Assembly (NCBI GenBank): GCA_965237725.1
Contig: OZ250151.1
Span: forward strand, 806,001-870,000
Direction: 5' to 3'
Length of the DNA: 64,000 bases
DNA from: G965237725 sp965237725
Lineage (GTDB): Bacteria; Pseudomonadota; Gammaproteobacteria; Arenicellales; Poriferihabitantaceae
The notes beneath the pieces are model-generated. The model ran no database searches. It saw nothing but the letters and a program-made list of their open reading frames with translations, and was not told where the DNA came from. A program made the translations under genes and the position numbers. Positions 54,803 through 64,000 of the stretch are shown here, piece by piece; the first letter of the stretch is position 1; each line of letters begins with the position of its first letter.

Positions 54803-56038
54803 ATGAAAAAAGTCGTTGTTATTGGCGCAGGCATCGTTGGTGTTTGCTGCGCACTGGAACTACAGAAACGTGGTTGCAAAGTCACGTTAATTGATAGCGA
54901 CCCTCCGGTGCAGGGGGTAAGTTATGGTAATGCCGGCGTGTTCAATAATAGTGCAGTTTCGCCCTACCAAAGTAGAAGTATCGTCAAACTGCTGCCCAGC
55001 TTCATGTTAAACCTCGACCCAAGATTCAGATTTCACTGGCCCCATGTATTTCTGCTGATGCCCTGGTTATTGAAATCCTTGTCTCATTGCAATGCCCGAT
55101 CCTTTGAAAATGGTCTGAATACTTTGAGCTATATACTCAAAGATGCGGTGGATCTGCACACCACCCTGCTCCGGGAATCTGATGCCATGCACCTGTTTCA
55201 GGATAGCGGATGGTTGCGCCTGCACCCCGACGAAGCGGACTACAAAAAAACCGAAGCGGATCGAAGAGACTATGACCGCTGTGGCGTGAAATATGAAATT
55301 CTGAATAGCGGAGAAATTCAGGAGCTCGAGCCAGACATCAGCAGAAAATACGAAAAAGCAATCTGGTTAACCCATACCCCCTGTGTAACCAGCCCTGAAA
55401 AACTGGGCATGGTCTATTTTGAAAAATTTAGATCCCTGGGTGGCAAATTTCAGCAGTTAAAGGCAAAACAGATCAGTCGAATAAACTCCGGCTTGCAGGT
55501 GAAAACCGATTCTCATACCCTGGAATGCGAACATCTGGTTGTCGCAATGGGCGCAAAATCCAGCCATATGCTCCGGCCCCTGGGAATAAAAATTCCGTTG
55601 GCCATGGAACGAGGTTACCACCTGTCCTATCAACCCGCGGAAGGCAAAAAGCTGAACCGTTCCATCATTGACGCGCACCTTGGATTGGTGATGACGCCAA
55701 TGGATATGGGTATCCGGGTAACATCTGGGGTCAATCTGGTGGCAAGGGAAACTCGCCCCACCTATAGTCAGATTCTTAATCTGGAGCCTGAAATGAAGGC
55801 CATATTTCCATTGGGAAAACGGCTGATTGAACATCCCTGGATGGGTCACAGACCAAGCACTCCGGACTCCCTTCCGGTAATTGGCCGGGCTGTTGAATTT
55901 AACAATCTATGGCTGGCGTTTGGACACGGCCATCTGGGCTTGACCCTGGCACCTAAAACCGGAGAATTAATCGCCAACGCCATCCATGGCATACCCAATG
56001 ATGCCGAGGCAGATGCCTTCCTGCCAAACCGATTTTAA
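54803..56038 (+). CDS. FAD-dependent D-amino acid dehydrogenase-like oxidoreductase (DadA group)
   Basis: The 411-residue protein has the FAD-binding GAGIVGVCCALELQKRG at its start, YGNAGVF (the DadA S/Y-GNAG motif), GMRP-like RPSTPDSLPVIG and FGHGHLGLTLAPKTGE. It should oxidise a D-amino acid or related amine and pass electrons to the respiratory chain. The ATG at 54803 places the Rossmann loop next to the N-terminus; the upstream frame start at 54785 is less likely. Confidence 0.85.
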   Translation: MKKVVVIGAGIVGVCCALELQKRGCKVTLIDSDPPVQGVSYGNAGVFNNSAVSPYQSRSIVKLLPSFMLNLDPRFRFHWPHVFLLMPWLLKSLSHCNARSFENGLNTLSYILKDAVDLHTTLLRESDAMHLFQDSGWLRLHPDEADYKKTEADRRDYDRCGVKYEILNSGEIQELEPDISRKYEKAIWLTHTPCVTSPEKLGMVYFEKFRSLGGKFQQLKAKQISRINSGLQVKTDSHTLECEHLVVAMGAKSSHMLRPLGIKIPLAMERGYHLSYQPAEGKKLNRSIIDAHLGLVMTPMDMGIRVTSGVNLVARETRPTYSQILNLEPEMKAIFPLGKRLIEHPWMGHRPSTPDSLPVIGRAVEFNNLWLAFGHGHLGLTLAPKTGELIANAIHGIPNDAEADAFLPNRF

Positions 56039-56132
56039 ACCCCACTAAAACTTAATTAAACTTGAAATAGTATGGTCATGTGCAGTTAATATACAATATC
56101 GCAATCAATAGCACTATCCTGGTAACCAGAAA

Positions 56133-57089
56133 ATGAATGACAAAAAAACACCACCCATCGAACCCATAAGTGGCACCATCATGCCGCGTTACGCCGGGCC
56201 TTCTACCTTCTGCCGATTACCGGAATTGCGCGATGTGCCTTATTGCGATGTGGCCATGCTTGGCATTCCATTCGATTCGGGAACCAGTTACCGACCTGGT
56301 GCTCGATTCGGGCCTCAGTCGATTCGCCAGGCATCGAGACATTTGCGTACGAACTTTCACCCCGCTTATGACACCGAACCATTTAAAACCCTGCAGGTTG
56401 CAGATGCGGGGGATGTTGGATGCAATCCATTCAATATTGATGAGGCGATTTCCCAGATTGAAGTCGCAGCCACCGACCTGTTTACCAAAGCCAATGCCAT
56501 TATTAGCATGGGTGGTGATCACACCATCGCGGTGCCCCTACTGCGCGCCGTCAACAAGCAAGTCGGCCCGGTGGCACTGGTTCATTTTGATGCCCACCTC
56601 GACACCTGGGATACCTATTTTGGCGCACCATACACCCACGGCACACCCTTTCGTCGCGCTGCGGAAGAAGGCCTGTTTAACGACGATGCTTCAATGCACG
56701 TCGGCATTCGTGGACCATTGTACAGCCGAGAAGACCTGTTAAATGACGAAGAGCTTGGGTTCAAGGTAATCCATTGTGACGAACTAGAAACCCATGGTGT
56801 GGATCATGTGGTCAAACGTATACGTGACCGCGTCGGCGATCATCCACTCTATCTGTCCATCGACATCGACGTGCTTGATCCCGCCCACGCACCGGGTACG
56901 GGTACACCGGAAATTGCAGGATTATCCAGTCGGGAACTGCTGAACATCATTCGGGGTTTACAGGGTTTAAATTTAATTGCCGCAGATATTGTAGAAGTTG
57001 CGCCTGCATACGATCATGCAGAAATTACTGCCCTGGCAGCAGCAACCATTGCATTTGAGATGATCAATTTAATTGCCTGTCGGTCGTAA
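56133..57089 (+). CDS. Agmatinase/ureohydrolase family
   Basis: The 318-residue protein has all manganese ligands of ureohydrolases: GGDH130, D153-x-H155-x-D157 and D244-x-D246. FDSGTSYRPGARFGPQSIR is the start typical of agmatinases, which split agmatine into putrescine and urea. Guanidinobutyrase or guanidinopropionase activity is also possible. It follows the DadA-like gene by 94 bp and may share amine catabolism with it. Confidence 0.85.
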   Translation: MNDKKTPPIEPISGTIMPRYAGPSTFCRLPELRDVPYCDVAMLGIPFDSGTSYRPGARFGPQSIRQASRHLRTNFHPAYDTEPFKTLQVADAGDVGCNPFNIDEAISQIEVAATDLFTKANAIISMGGDHTIAVPLLRAVNKQVGPVALVHFDAHLDTWDTYFGAPYTHGTPFRRAAEEGLFNDDASMHVGIRGPLYSREDLLNDEELGFKVIHCDELETHGVDHVVKRIRDRVGDHPLYLSIDIDVLDPAHAPGTGTPEIAGLSSRELLNIIRGLQGLNLIAADIVEVAPAYDHAEITALAAATIAFEMINLIACRS

Positions 57090-57127
57090 TTCCAATTGCA
57101 AAAGCCACAATTTTAAATACACAAACT

Positions 57128-57631
57128 TTGAGCTTCAATATTCGCTATGCCAAAGTCGCTGATGCTAAAGCCATCAACAAGATCGCTAACTGGTATATCG
57201 AACACACCGTAGTTAACTTTGATAAAGAAATTTGGGATCTTAAAAAACGAACACGATGGGTGGAGACATTTAATCATCGCGGTAGTCCCTATAAATTATT
57301 AGTGGGTGAAACGGACAAAAAGGTTATTGGGTTTTCCTGCAATACCCAATTTCGCCCAAAAGCGGCTTATGACACCACTACGGAAACCACGGTATATATT
57401 GCAAATGGCGTGGAACCCTTAGGCAGGGGTTTTAGACTCTATAAAGCACTATTGAAACGGGTTGCCAAAGAAGAATTTCACCAGGCCCTTGGCGTGATTA
57501 CTTTGCCCAATCCGATGTCAGTGCGGCTCCATGAAAAACTGGGTTTCAGGCTAGTCGGTGTTTTTGAAGAAATTGGTGAAAAATTTGACCAGTACCACGA
57601 TGTTGCCATCTATCAGAAAACCCTGAATTAA
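57128..57631 (+). CDS. GNAT acetyltransferase (phosphinothricin N-acetyltransferase-like)
   Basis: The 167-residue protein has IRYAKVADAKAINKIANWY at the start and the acetyl-CoA region GRGFRLYKALLKRV, then NPMSVRLHEKLGF, as in PAT/Bar-like enzymes. The start is TTG because no in-frame ATG fits. It lies 38 bp after the agmatinase gene. Confidence 0.75.
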   Translation: MSFNIRYAKVADAKAINKIANWYIEHTVVNFDKEIWDLKKRTRWVETFNHRGSPYKLLVGETDKKVIGFSCNTQFRPKAAYDTTTETTVYIANGVEPLGRGFRLYKALLKRVAKEEFHQALGVITLPNPMSVRLHEKLGFRLVGVFEEIGEKFDQYHDVAIYQKTLN

Positions 57632-57702
57632 ATATCCAATAATATTTACAACCCGGGTTGGACTATAATCGCCCTCCCCTTTTCAATCATATTAAAAATT
57701 CA

Positions 57703-58422
57703 ATGAGCCGTCCGAGCAATCGCCAAGCCGATGAAATGCGTCCCGTTAGCATCACCCGTCATTACACCAAACATGCTGAAGGTTCGGTACTGATTTGTTT
57801 TGGTGACACCAAAGTATTGTGTAATGCGTCTATCGAGAACCGAGTCCCTCATTTTCTCAGGAATTCAAAACGCGGCTGGGTCACTGCGGAATACAGCATG
57901 CTACCGCGTTCGACCAACGAGCGTATGGCCAGGGAAGCTGCGCGCGGAAAACAATCCGGACGCACCCTGGAAATCCAGCGATTGATTGGCCGATCTTTGC
58001 GCGCTGCTATTGATACCACGCTTTTGGGCGAACGTACCATTACCATAGATTGTGATGTAATTCAGGCCGATGGCGGTACTCGAACTGCTTCGATCACTGG
58101 TGCGTATGTGGCTCTGGTAGACGCAGTCAATAAAATCATGATCGAAGAAAAGCAAGAAGTCAGCCCAATTCAGCGTGCTGTTGCCTCCGTATCTGTTGGG
58201 GTTTACAACGGTATGGTTGTTACCGATCTGGACTATCCAGAAGACAGCAATGCTGAGACCGACATGAATGTGGTGATGGACAGCGATGGCGGAATTATTG
58301 AAGTCCAGGGAACCGCAGAAGGCGTCCCATTTTCACGCGATGATATGGACGAAATGCTCGATCACGCCAGTCGCGCCTGTGTTTCATTATTTGAAATTCA
58401 AACCGCGAGTTTAAATTCCTGA
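57703..58422 (+). CDS. rph: Ribonuclease PH
   Basis: The product from this ATG is 239 residues, the normal size. It begins with SNRQADEMRPVSITRHYTKH and has GDTKVLCNASIE, RGWVTAEYSMLPRST and DCDVIQADGGTRTASITG. It trims tRNA 3' ends by phosphorolysis. The in-frame upstream start at 57658 would add residues absent from the family. It is first of a run rph - rdgB - phosphoglycerate mutase. Confidence 0.95.
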   Translation: MSRPSNRQADEMRPVSITRHYTKHAEGSVLICFGDTKVLCNASIENRVPHFLRNSKRGWVTAEYSMLPRSTNERMAREAARGKQSGRTLEIQRLIGRSLRAAIDTTLLGERTITIDCDVIQADGGTRTASITGAYVALVDAVNKIMIEEKQEVSPIQRAVASVSVGVYNGMVVTDLDYPEDSNAETDMNVVMDSDGGIIEVQGTAEGVPFSRDDMDEMLDHASRACVSLFEIQTASLNS

Positions 58423-58474
58423 CCGGACCCTGGACCGGCTCTATTATCGGTTCCAGACGGCAACGCCATTGAAC

Positions 58475-59068
58475 ATGAAAATCGTTCTTGCCACTGCAAA
58501 TCAGGGAAAACTCAAGGAAATCCGCGATCTCCTCAAGGATAGTGATCATGAATTTATTACTCAGTCCGATTATGGCGTTGTAGATGCCGTGGAGGATGGC
58601 GACAGTTTCAGTGAAAATGCTCTGATTAAGGCGCGGCACGCCAGCCGATCAACAGGTTTACCCGCTATGGCAGATGATTCTGGCCTGGCAGTCCCTTATC
58701 TCCACGGTAAACCCGGTATCCACTCTGCGCGATATGCGGGTGAAACCGCTACGGATCAGGAAAATATCGAAAAATTACTCGATGATCTGAAAAATGTATC
58801 GCAGAAAGACCGAAGCGCCCGTTTTCATTGTGTTATTGCAATGGTGATGAATGGCGATGATCCCAATCCCATCATTTGTGATGGAATCTGGGAAGGTCAG
58901 ATTGCCACCTCCCCATCAGGTAATCATGGATTTGGTTATGACCCTGTTTTTTTTATTCCCGAAATAGGTTTCACATCAGCACAATTAACACCAGCGACAA
59001 AAAACAAACATAGTCATCGTTATAAAGCGCTGCAGTTACTGGGTCAGCAGTTGTTATACTTAGCGTAA
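58475..59068 (+). CDS. rdgB: RdgB/HAM1 non-canonical purine NTP pyrophosphatase
   Basis: The 197-residue protein starts KIVLATANQGKLKEI and has ADDSGLAV, GIHSARYAGE and FGYDPVF, all typical. It removes dITP and XTP from the nucleotide pool. An in-frame TTG two codons upstream is not needed. It is 52 bp after rph. Confidence 0.95.
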   Translation: MKIVLATANQGKLKEIRDLLKDSDHEFITQSDYGVVDAVEDGDSFSENALIKARHASRSTGLPAMADDSGLAVPYLHGKPGIHSARYAGETATDQENIEKLLDDLKNVSQKDRSARFHCVIAMVMNGDDPNPIICDGIWEGQIATSPSGNHGFGYDPVFFIPEIGFTSAQLTPATKNKHSHRYKALQLLGQQLLYLA

Positions 59069-59087
59069 ATACCTCTGCGAAGAAAAA

Positions 59088-61241
59088 ATGCACCTGGAAA
59101 AATTAATCAGCTTCAAAGGCCGAAAAGGGCCGATATTACTGGTTGTGGCCGATGGAGTGGGTCTGGCTCCGGATGGGCCCGCCAATGCATTGTCCATTGC
59201 CAAAACACCTGTAATAGATGGCTTACTCAAATCGAAACATAGTACGAAGTTGCATGCCCACGGTACCCACGTTGGACTGCCAACGGATTCAGATATGGGT
59301 AACAGTGAAGTTGGTCACAATACACTGGGCGGTGGCCGAATCTTTGATCAGGGTGCAAAACTGGTTAATGCTGCATTTGCATCAGGGGGTATTTACGAAA
59401 ATCCATGCTGGAAAGAAATTGAGGCCCGAGGGACAAAGGGTAAGACGATTCATTTTCTCGGGCTTTTATCCGACGGAAATGTACATTCCCATATCGATCA
59501 TTTGTTGCAACTATTGGCCCAATGCCAGCAGTCCGGAATTAAATCGGTTTGCATCCACATCTTGCTCGACGGCCGGGACGTCGATCCACGTTCGGCACCA
59601 CTCTATGTCAGCCAGCTGCAAAAAGCTCTGGACGAAATCAATCAGGCAAAAGAATTTAATTACAGAATTGCCAGCGGCGGCGGACGTATGAATATAACCA
59701 TGGATCGGTATGCAGCTGATTGGGAAATGGTGCAACGCGGATTTGATATCCATGTCCACGGAGATGTTGGGAAATTCGGAAAACAGGTAGCTGACGCCAG
59801 GGACGAGATTCAGCAGCAGCATGAATCAAACCCAAACCTGTCTGATCAATACTTAAATCCATTTGTAATTGTCGATGAAAGCGGCCCCGTGGGGAAAATG
59901 CAAGATGGAGACGGTGTTGTGTTATTTAATTTTCGGGGTGACCGCGCCATAGAAATTTCCCAGGCACTGGAGAGCCCGGAATTTAATCATTTTGATCGCG
60001 GAAGTTTCCCGGAAATCTATTTTTGCGGCATGCTGCAATACGATGGCGATCTGAAAGTACCCAATAATTATCTGGTGGATCCCCCCACCATTGAACGAAC
60101 CATGGTGGAATTTATGTGCGCGGTTAATATGCCAACTTTCGCGGTTAGTGAAACCCAGAAATTTGGTCACGTCACTTTTTTCTGGAATGGCAATCGGTCA
60201 GGCTACATCGATGAATCTCTGGAGACTTATATAGAAGTTCCATCGGACAACTGTGAATTCAATCAGGCGCCGGAGATGAAAGCGGTTGAAATTACCGATG
60301 AAACCATTAATCTGATTAATTCCGGCAACTATAAATTTGGTCGTATCAATTTTGCCAACGGCGATATGGTTGGACATACTGGCGATATTCCCGCCACGGT
60401 CACTGCCCTTGAATGCGTTGACCGGTGTATGGGGCGGTTAATGGACTGCATCAAGGAAAACAATGGCATATTGATTTTTACGGCCGACCATGGCAACGCA
60501 GATGAAATGTTTGTTGAAAAAGACGGTGAGAAAATAGTGCGAACGTCCCACACATTAAATCCCGTGCCCTTTGTGATTTTTGATTCAGTGGATGACGATG
60601 ACTATGAACTGCATGATGATTTTGAAGGTGGATTGGCCAATGTAGCGGCTACGGTTTTTAATTTGCTTGGATTCCGTGCCCCTGAAGATTATGCTGCATC
60701 GTTGGTTTCATTTGTAAATGAACCCAACCGCAGGCCCATATATCACGGCGTCATCGTAAATCTTGGTCTTGAAACAACCCGGCTACCCAATGATGAAATA
60801 TTGGCTATGGAAATTGTTCGTCATCCCGGTGGCGCAGTGATTGTTGCCATTGATAAAAAAGATCGGGTTTGTGTTATACGGCAATTTCGCCATGCCGCCG
60901 GTGGTTGGATTTGGGAACTGCCTGCAGGCATTATTGATCCTAACGAAGAAATTGAAATTACAGCAGCTCGCGAACTCAAAGAAGAAACTGGTTGCGAGGC
61001 AAAAAACTGGCATTCTCTTGGATCGATCCTAACAACCCCCGGGTTTTGTGATGAACGACTGCACCTGTTTCTAGTCACAGATTTGACTATAGGAGATACG
61101 GCTCACGAACAACATGAGTTTATCGAATTACACTGGCTGCCCATTTCAGAAGTTGAAAAAATGATTATGTCTGGTGAAATGGATGACGCCAAGAGTATTG
61201 TTGCTATTTACAGGGCGCAACATCACTTGTCCACAAATTAG
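59088..61241 (+). CDS. Cofactor-independent phosphoglycerate mutase fused to a Nudix hydrolase domain
   Basis: Residues 1-~545 are an iPGM: SDMGNSEVGH with the phospho-serine S73, LLDGRDVDPRSAP, ASGGGRMNITMDRY, ETQKFGHVTFFWNGN and FTADHGNADEM. The active-site wording follows the plant/nematode-like branch. Residues ~550-717 are a Nudix domain, with a complete Nudix box from G614 (REL-x-EE-x-G core, RELKEETG), most like ADP-ribose pyrophosphatases. Frame and sequence are continuous across the joint. It lies 20 bp after rdgB. The fusion joins glycolysis with nucleotide-sugar cleavage; I know of no standard family with this layout. Confidence 0.9.
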   Translation: MHLEKLISFKGRKGPILLVVADGVGLAPDGPANALSIAKTPVIDGLLKSKHSTKLHAHGTHVGLPTDSDMGNSEVGHNTLGGGRIFDQGAKLVNAAFASGGIYENPCWKEIEARGTKGKTIHFLGLLSDGNVHSHIDHLLQLLAQCQQSGIKSVCIHILLDGRDVDPRSAPLYVSQLQKALDEINQAKEFNYRIASGGGRMNITMDRYAADWEMVQRGFDIHVHGDVGKFGKQVADARDEIQQQHESNPNLSDQYLNPFVIVDESGPVGKMQDGDGVVLFNFRGDRAIEISQALESPEFNHFDRGSFPEIYFCGMLQYDGDLKVPNNYLVDPPTIERTMVEFMCAVNMPTFAVSETQKFGHVTFFWNGNRSGYIDESLETYIEVPSDNCEFNQAPEMKAVEITDETINLINSGNYKFGRINFANGDMVGHTGDIPATVTALECVDRCMGRLMDCIKENNGILIFTADHGNADEMFVEKDGEKIVRTSHTLNPVPFVIFDSVDDDDYELHDDFEGGLANVAATVFNLLGFRAPEDYAASLVSFVNEPNRRPIYHGVIVNLGLETTRLPNDEILAMEIVRHPGGAVIVAIDKKDRVCVIRQFRHAAGGWIWELPAGIIDPNEEIEITAARELKEETGCEAKNWHSLGSILTTPGFCDERLHLFLVTDLTIGDTAHEQHEFIELHWLPISEVEKMIMSGEMDDAKSIVAIYRAQHHLSTN

Positions 61242-61278
61242 ATCGAGACTAAAATCTGTATGGCTCAAAAAAGAACGA

Positions 61279-62070
61279 CTATCCGATAAAAGGAATGGGA
61301 GTTTGGGTGTAACCTGCAGGAATCAAAAAATTTTCTGGAGCAGAGGTTTGGTTGGTTATTCTAATTAACGATGTTTTGATTTTTTCGTTTGCCATATACA
61401 AAAGAATGGGCAATCCCTCCTTTTCGAGTTTTGTTAATTTTGGAATCAGCATGCCCATATTGGATAGTATGCTACCTGCCCGATTTAATAATTGATTTCC
61501 AAATTGATACAATGAATCCAGAGTAGAATATGCTTCTCCTAATCCGCCAAGACTATTCTTCTCCGCCAAACACAACTCAGATTCCAGACGACCATTGCGG
61601 TACTCCTGAAACAATTTGCAATCAATATTCGCTGCCGACAACGTTTTGTTAGTTTCAACAATCTGAATATTCACCTCTCCTTCTTCATTGGCCAGACCGA
61701 GGGTTTCCAGTAAATCAGAAACAACACCCTGTTGGGCTCCAGCCACTGCTGATAGGGAATCAACCATCGATGCAACCTTGTTGATTACATTTTGGTCGAT
61801 TTTATAATAGCTTTTGGCTTGATGATCTATGATGAACAGCGTCTGGCTTCCAGCAACAAATAAAATATCCTGATTTACATCTCCCCCAATTTGTTTTACG
61901 GAAACTTTTCCGTCCTGAACCAACGCGGTTTGTGGCAGGGTTGTACCATTGTCTTCAATCAAAAATTCAATAGCACGGCCCTGGTCTGCGTTGACAACGG
62001 AATTTCCGTAGACCAGCGTGACGACCAGAGTAATAACCAGAGTTGATATCAGGATGGGAATTCTTCTCAT
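61279..62070 (-). CDS. Exported protein of unknown function
   Basis: The 263-residue protein has a signal peptide (~1-28) and a mature part with two cysteines (DCKLF, ELCLAE) spaced like the DUF4412-type proteins that include a YYKID phrase. The match is not firm. It is convergent with the mutase gene. Confidence 0.55.
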   Translation of the reverse strand: MRRIPILISTLVITLVVTLVYGNSVVNADQGRAIEFLIEDNGTTLPQTALVQDGKVSVKQIGGDVNQDILFVAGSQTLFIIDHQAKSYYKIDQNVINKVASMVDSLSAVAGAQQGVVSDLLETLGLANEEGEVNIQIVETNKTLSAANIDCKLFQEYRNGRLESELCLAEKNSLGGLGEAYSTLDSLYQFGNQLLNRAGSILSNMGMLIPKLTKLEKEGLPILLYMANEKIKTSLIRITNQTSAPENFLIPAGYTQTPIPFIG

Positions 62071-62118
62071 AGGGGCCCTACTTTACCCAAGAAGAATGAA
62101 TTTTACCTTAAATATCCC

Positions 62119-62562
62119 TTAAGAAAGCTGTGCTTTTATTTTAACACTCACCGCGCCCATGTCAGCACGACCCTGAACCTTTGATTTTACGATTCCCATT
62201 ACCTTACCCATGTCTTTCATAGTCTGCGCGCCGGTTTGCTCCATAGCAGCGGTGATTAGCAGATCAACCTCATCTTCCGCCAACTGCTCGGGCAGGTATG
62301 TCTCGAGGATTGCAATATTGGATTTCTCCTTATCAACAAGATCTTCCCTGTTACCTTTAATAAACTGCTCCGCTGCGTCATTGCACTGTTTAACCATTTT
62401 TTGAATGATCAGCAGCACGCCCTCGTCATCCAGTTCAACACGATCGTCTACTTCTTTCCTTTGTATTGCCGCCCTTAACAGGCGGATGGTTTCCAGTCTG
62501 ACTTTTTCTTTATCACGCATTGCTGTCTTCATGTCAGCAATGATTGTTTCCTTTAAATTCAT
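62119..62562 (-). CDS. GatB/YqeY domain protein
   Basis: The 147-residue protein has DMKTAMRDKEKVRLETIRLLRAA at its start, split by K residues, and MKDMGKVMGIVKSKVQGRADMG at its end, the YqeY pattern also found in the tail of GatB. It probably binds tRNA or aids amidation. It stands downstream of rpsU, the usual order in gammaproteobacteria. Confidence 0.9.
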   Translation of the reverse strand: MNLKETIIADMKTAMRDKEKVRLETIRLLRAAIQRKEVDDRVELDDEGVLLIIQKMVKQCNDAAEQFIKGNREDLVDKEKSNIAILETYLPEQLAEDEVDLLITAAMEQTGAQTMKDMGKVMGIVKSKVQGRADMGAVSVKIKAQLS

Positions 62563-62646
62563 CAGCTTATAACTTAATCCGGCGAATTCCAGATTGGCTT
62601 CAGACTAAATCGAAATGGGCCTGACGCCAAAAATATCCGGATTGTA

Positions 62647-62862
62647 TTAATACAATCTTCGGTGTCGCGCTCTTTGCCGGGATACCCGTTTCATTTCTCG
62701 TCTAACCGCAGCATCACCATCACGTTTTCGGATTGTGGTCGGTTTTTCATAACATTGACGACGACGTGATTCAGTAAATACACCCGCGCGTTCACATGCA
62801 CGACGAAATCGTCGCAGAATGACATCAAAGGGCTCGTTTTGGCGAACTTGTACAGACGGCAT
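62647..62862 (-). CDS. rpsU: 30S ribosomal protein S21
   Basis: The 71-residue basic protein begins PSVQVRQNEPFDVILRRFRR and ends RRLY, the standard S21 of gammaproteobacteria. It helps mRNA binding at initiation. A GGAA site lies upstream of the ATG. Confidence 0.97.
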   Translation of the reverse strand: MPSVQVRQNEPFDVILRRFRRACERAGVFTESRRRQCYEKPTTIRKRDGDAAVRREMKRVSRQRARHRRLY

Positions 62863-62897
62863 AAAATTCAGTTCCAGTTAGGTTCAAAAGGGGCGTG

Positions 62898-62903
62898 ATT
62901 GTA
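62898..62903 (-). promoter_or_regulatory. Possible -10 box of rpsU
   Basis: TACAAT on the minus strand lies about 35 bp before the rpsU start; the -35 box is not clear. Confidence 0.25.
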
Positions 62904-63101
62904 CTGTATTTTTGCCCGAAGTTCACAGCGGAAATGGATAAATTTCAACTAATTCATTGACTCGGAATGAGCCCGGTGATGGTCAGATTGAATTTTGATG
63001 ATAGTGGCTTAACTTATTGATTTAATTTGGTTTTCTACGAAACCTTGAAATCTAGAATAGCCGATCCCATGAATTGACTAAATTTCTTTGCGCATAATGG
63101 C

Positions 63102-63914
63102 TCAAAAGCCCCAATATTCCCCTAAAAGGTATGCATACCCTTGGTAATCCTCTTCCCTGGCTACAACCCTGTTTTCTCCGACCACTTTTAAACCAAATAA
63201 ATCGGATAACCCATCCAATGGACTATCTCCATCGACGGACAACAGAGCATCGGTAAATGTTTTCACCAGTTTCTCGGGTATCCCGGGACCTACAGTAAAT
63301 CCGTAATGCGGTGAAATTTGACTTTCAAACAAAATTTTAATCTGACTCGATTTTTTATCCGACCAGGTTTCAAAGGCTTTTTTCGGCAAAACCGCAGCAT
63401 CGCATTGACCTTGCAACAATGCTGCGAGTTTGGGTTCCATTCCTCGAATAACTACCAAGGATGGCTGGGACCAGCCAGAACTATATTGATCCATCAGAAT
63501 TATTGCATCCAGGTTTGGTAATGCCGATGCACAGGCTTTTTTGCCCTCCAGATCCGCTAGTGAATTAATCTGATTATCATCAATAATCACAATCACATAA
63601 GTCAGACTGGATGAAAGACCTACAATTGGCCGATGCGCAATATTTTCGATTCGCCAGCTCACAAAATGTGGTGCATCCAGAACTAAATCATAATTGCCCT
63701 GTTGCATATTATGCAAATAATTTGGCCAGTTTCCAGGAAACACATAGGTCACCTGATCGCCCGAGACAGCGGACAAATAATCCGCAACGGGCTGATAAAT
63801 TTCCTGACTGTCTTCAGCTGATTCAGTCGGTGGCGCAGAAAACAAAACTTCAGCGGCCATTACTGTATTAGACAATAAAAGTAGTGCCAGGTATTTAATC
63901 GCTTGGTTTATCAT
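63102..63914 (-). CDS. PhnD/phosphonate-type periplasmic substrate-binding protein
   Basis: The 270-residue protein has a signal peptide cut after SNTVMA. The PhnD-like fold has VLFSAPPTESAEDSQEIYQP near the start and GNYDLVLDAPHFV, LADLEGKKACA and QCDAAVLPKKAF further on. It would bind a phosphate, phosphonate or similar ligand. No transporter gene follows within the window, so it may be an orphan receptor. Confidence 0.75.
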   Translation of the reverse strand: MINQAIKYLALLLLSNTVMAAEVLFSAPPTESAEDSQEIYQPVADYLSAVSGDQVTYVFPGNWPNYLHNMQQGNYDLVLDAPHFVSWRIENIAHRPIVGLSSSLTYVIVIIDDNQINSLADLEGKKACASALPNLDAIILMDQYSSGWSQPSLVVIRGMEPKLAALLQGQCDAAVLPKKAFETWSDKKSSQIKILFESQISPHYGFTVGPGIPEKLVKTFTDALLSVDGDSPLDGLSDLFGLKVVGENRVVAREEDYQGYAYLLGEYWGF

Positions 63915-64000
63915 TTCAATTTAGAATAAATCGCGCTTTTCTCGGCAAAATAATTTAATTCAACTGGTCTTAAGGTAATATGCGTATACCCCACAATCAT

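Overview
The window reads as a chromosomal stretch of a Gram-negative, probably marine, gammaproteobacterium of moderate-to-low GC. The basis is a set of house-keeping genes of proteobacterial type (rpsU, yqeY-type, rph, rdgB), lipoproteins and an aryl-polyene type II polyketide cluster whose products sit in the outer membrane. I cannot name a genus. No rRNA, tRNA, CRISPR array, phage or complete insertion sequence was recognised.

Left part (1-15.5 kb): a ceramidase-like membrane protein with a shortened M24 peptidase relative behind it, a serine beta-lactamase-family hydrolase, a LysR regulator, a DUF1127 protein and an NhaP-type antiporter. Then comes a redox-enzyme block. Two adjacent genes each carry an N-terminal Rieske domain, one fused to a glutamate-synthase FMN domain and one to a thiamine-pyrophosphate enzyme. 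A leftward four-gene operon follows, containing a ferric-reductase-like/Rieske fusion, two very small membrane proteins and a cysteine-motif protein. A homocysteine methyltransferase-family gene and an 800-bp gene-free block of tandem repeats close this part.

Middle left (15.5-26.8 kb): a taurine/nitrate-type ABC importer (binding protein, ATPase, and a permease with an unusually large inserted domain), a retropepsin-like protease, FdhD, a rhodanese lipoprotein, a PLP enzyme, an acetyltransferase, a GST and a CmcJ/NvfI-family protein.

Centre (26.9-43.4 kb): about nineteen leftward genes, many overlapping by 4 nt, form an aryl-polyene (APE) type cluster. It holds two ketosynthases, a chain-length-factor-like protein, ketoreductase, dehydratase, two acyl carrier proteins, an AMP-ligase fused to a second dehydratase domain, a phosphopantetheinyl transferase, acyltransferases, a glycosyltransferase, thioesterase, LolA-like carrier, RND/MMPL exporter, methyltransferase and an alpha/beta hydrolase. 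Together they would activate an aryl starter, extend it on carrier proteins by repeated condensation, reduction and dehydration, attach it to a lipid and export it. A 183-bp MITE-like element with 22-bp perfect inverted ends sits inside this operon.

Right part (43.7-64 kb): a HEAT-like exported protein; a periplasmic redox group (two cysteine-motif proteins, a SCO protein, a cytochrome c) related to the protein of the ferric-reductase operon; an MFS transporter; a DoeB-like deacylase with an SDR; a TauE/SafE exporter; an amino-acid oxidase and an agmatinase. The house-keeping run rph - rdgB - phosphoglycerate mutase fused to a Nudix domain follows, then leftward yqeY-type, rpsU and a PhnD-like binding protein.

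The points most worth a second look are the paired Rieske-fusion enzymes, the three-member cysteine-motif family in two redox loci, the phosphoglycerate mutase-Nudix fusion, the permease with a ~280-residue insert, and the MITE-like element in the APE operon.
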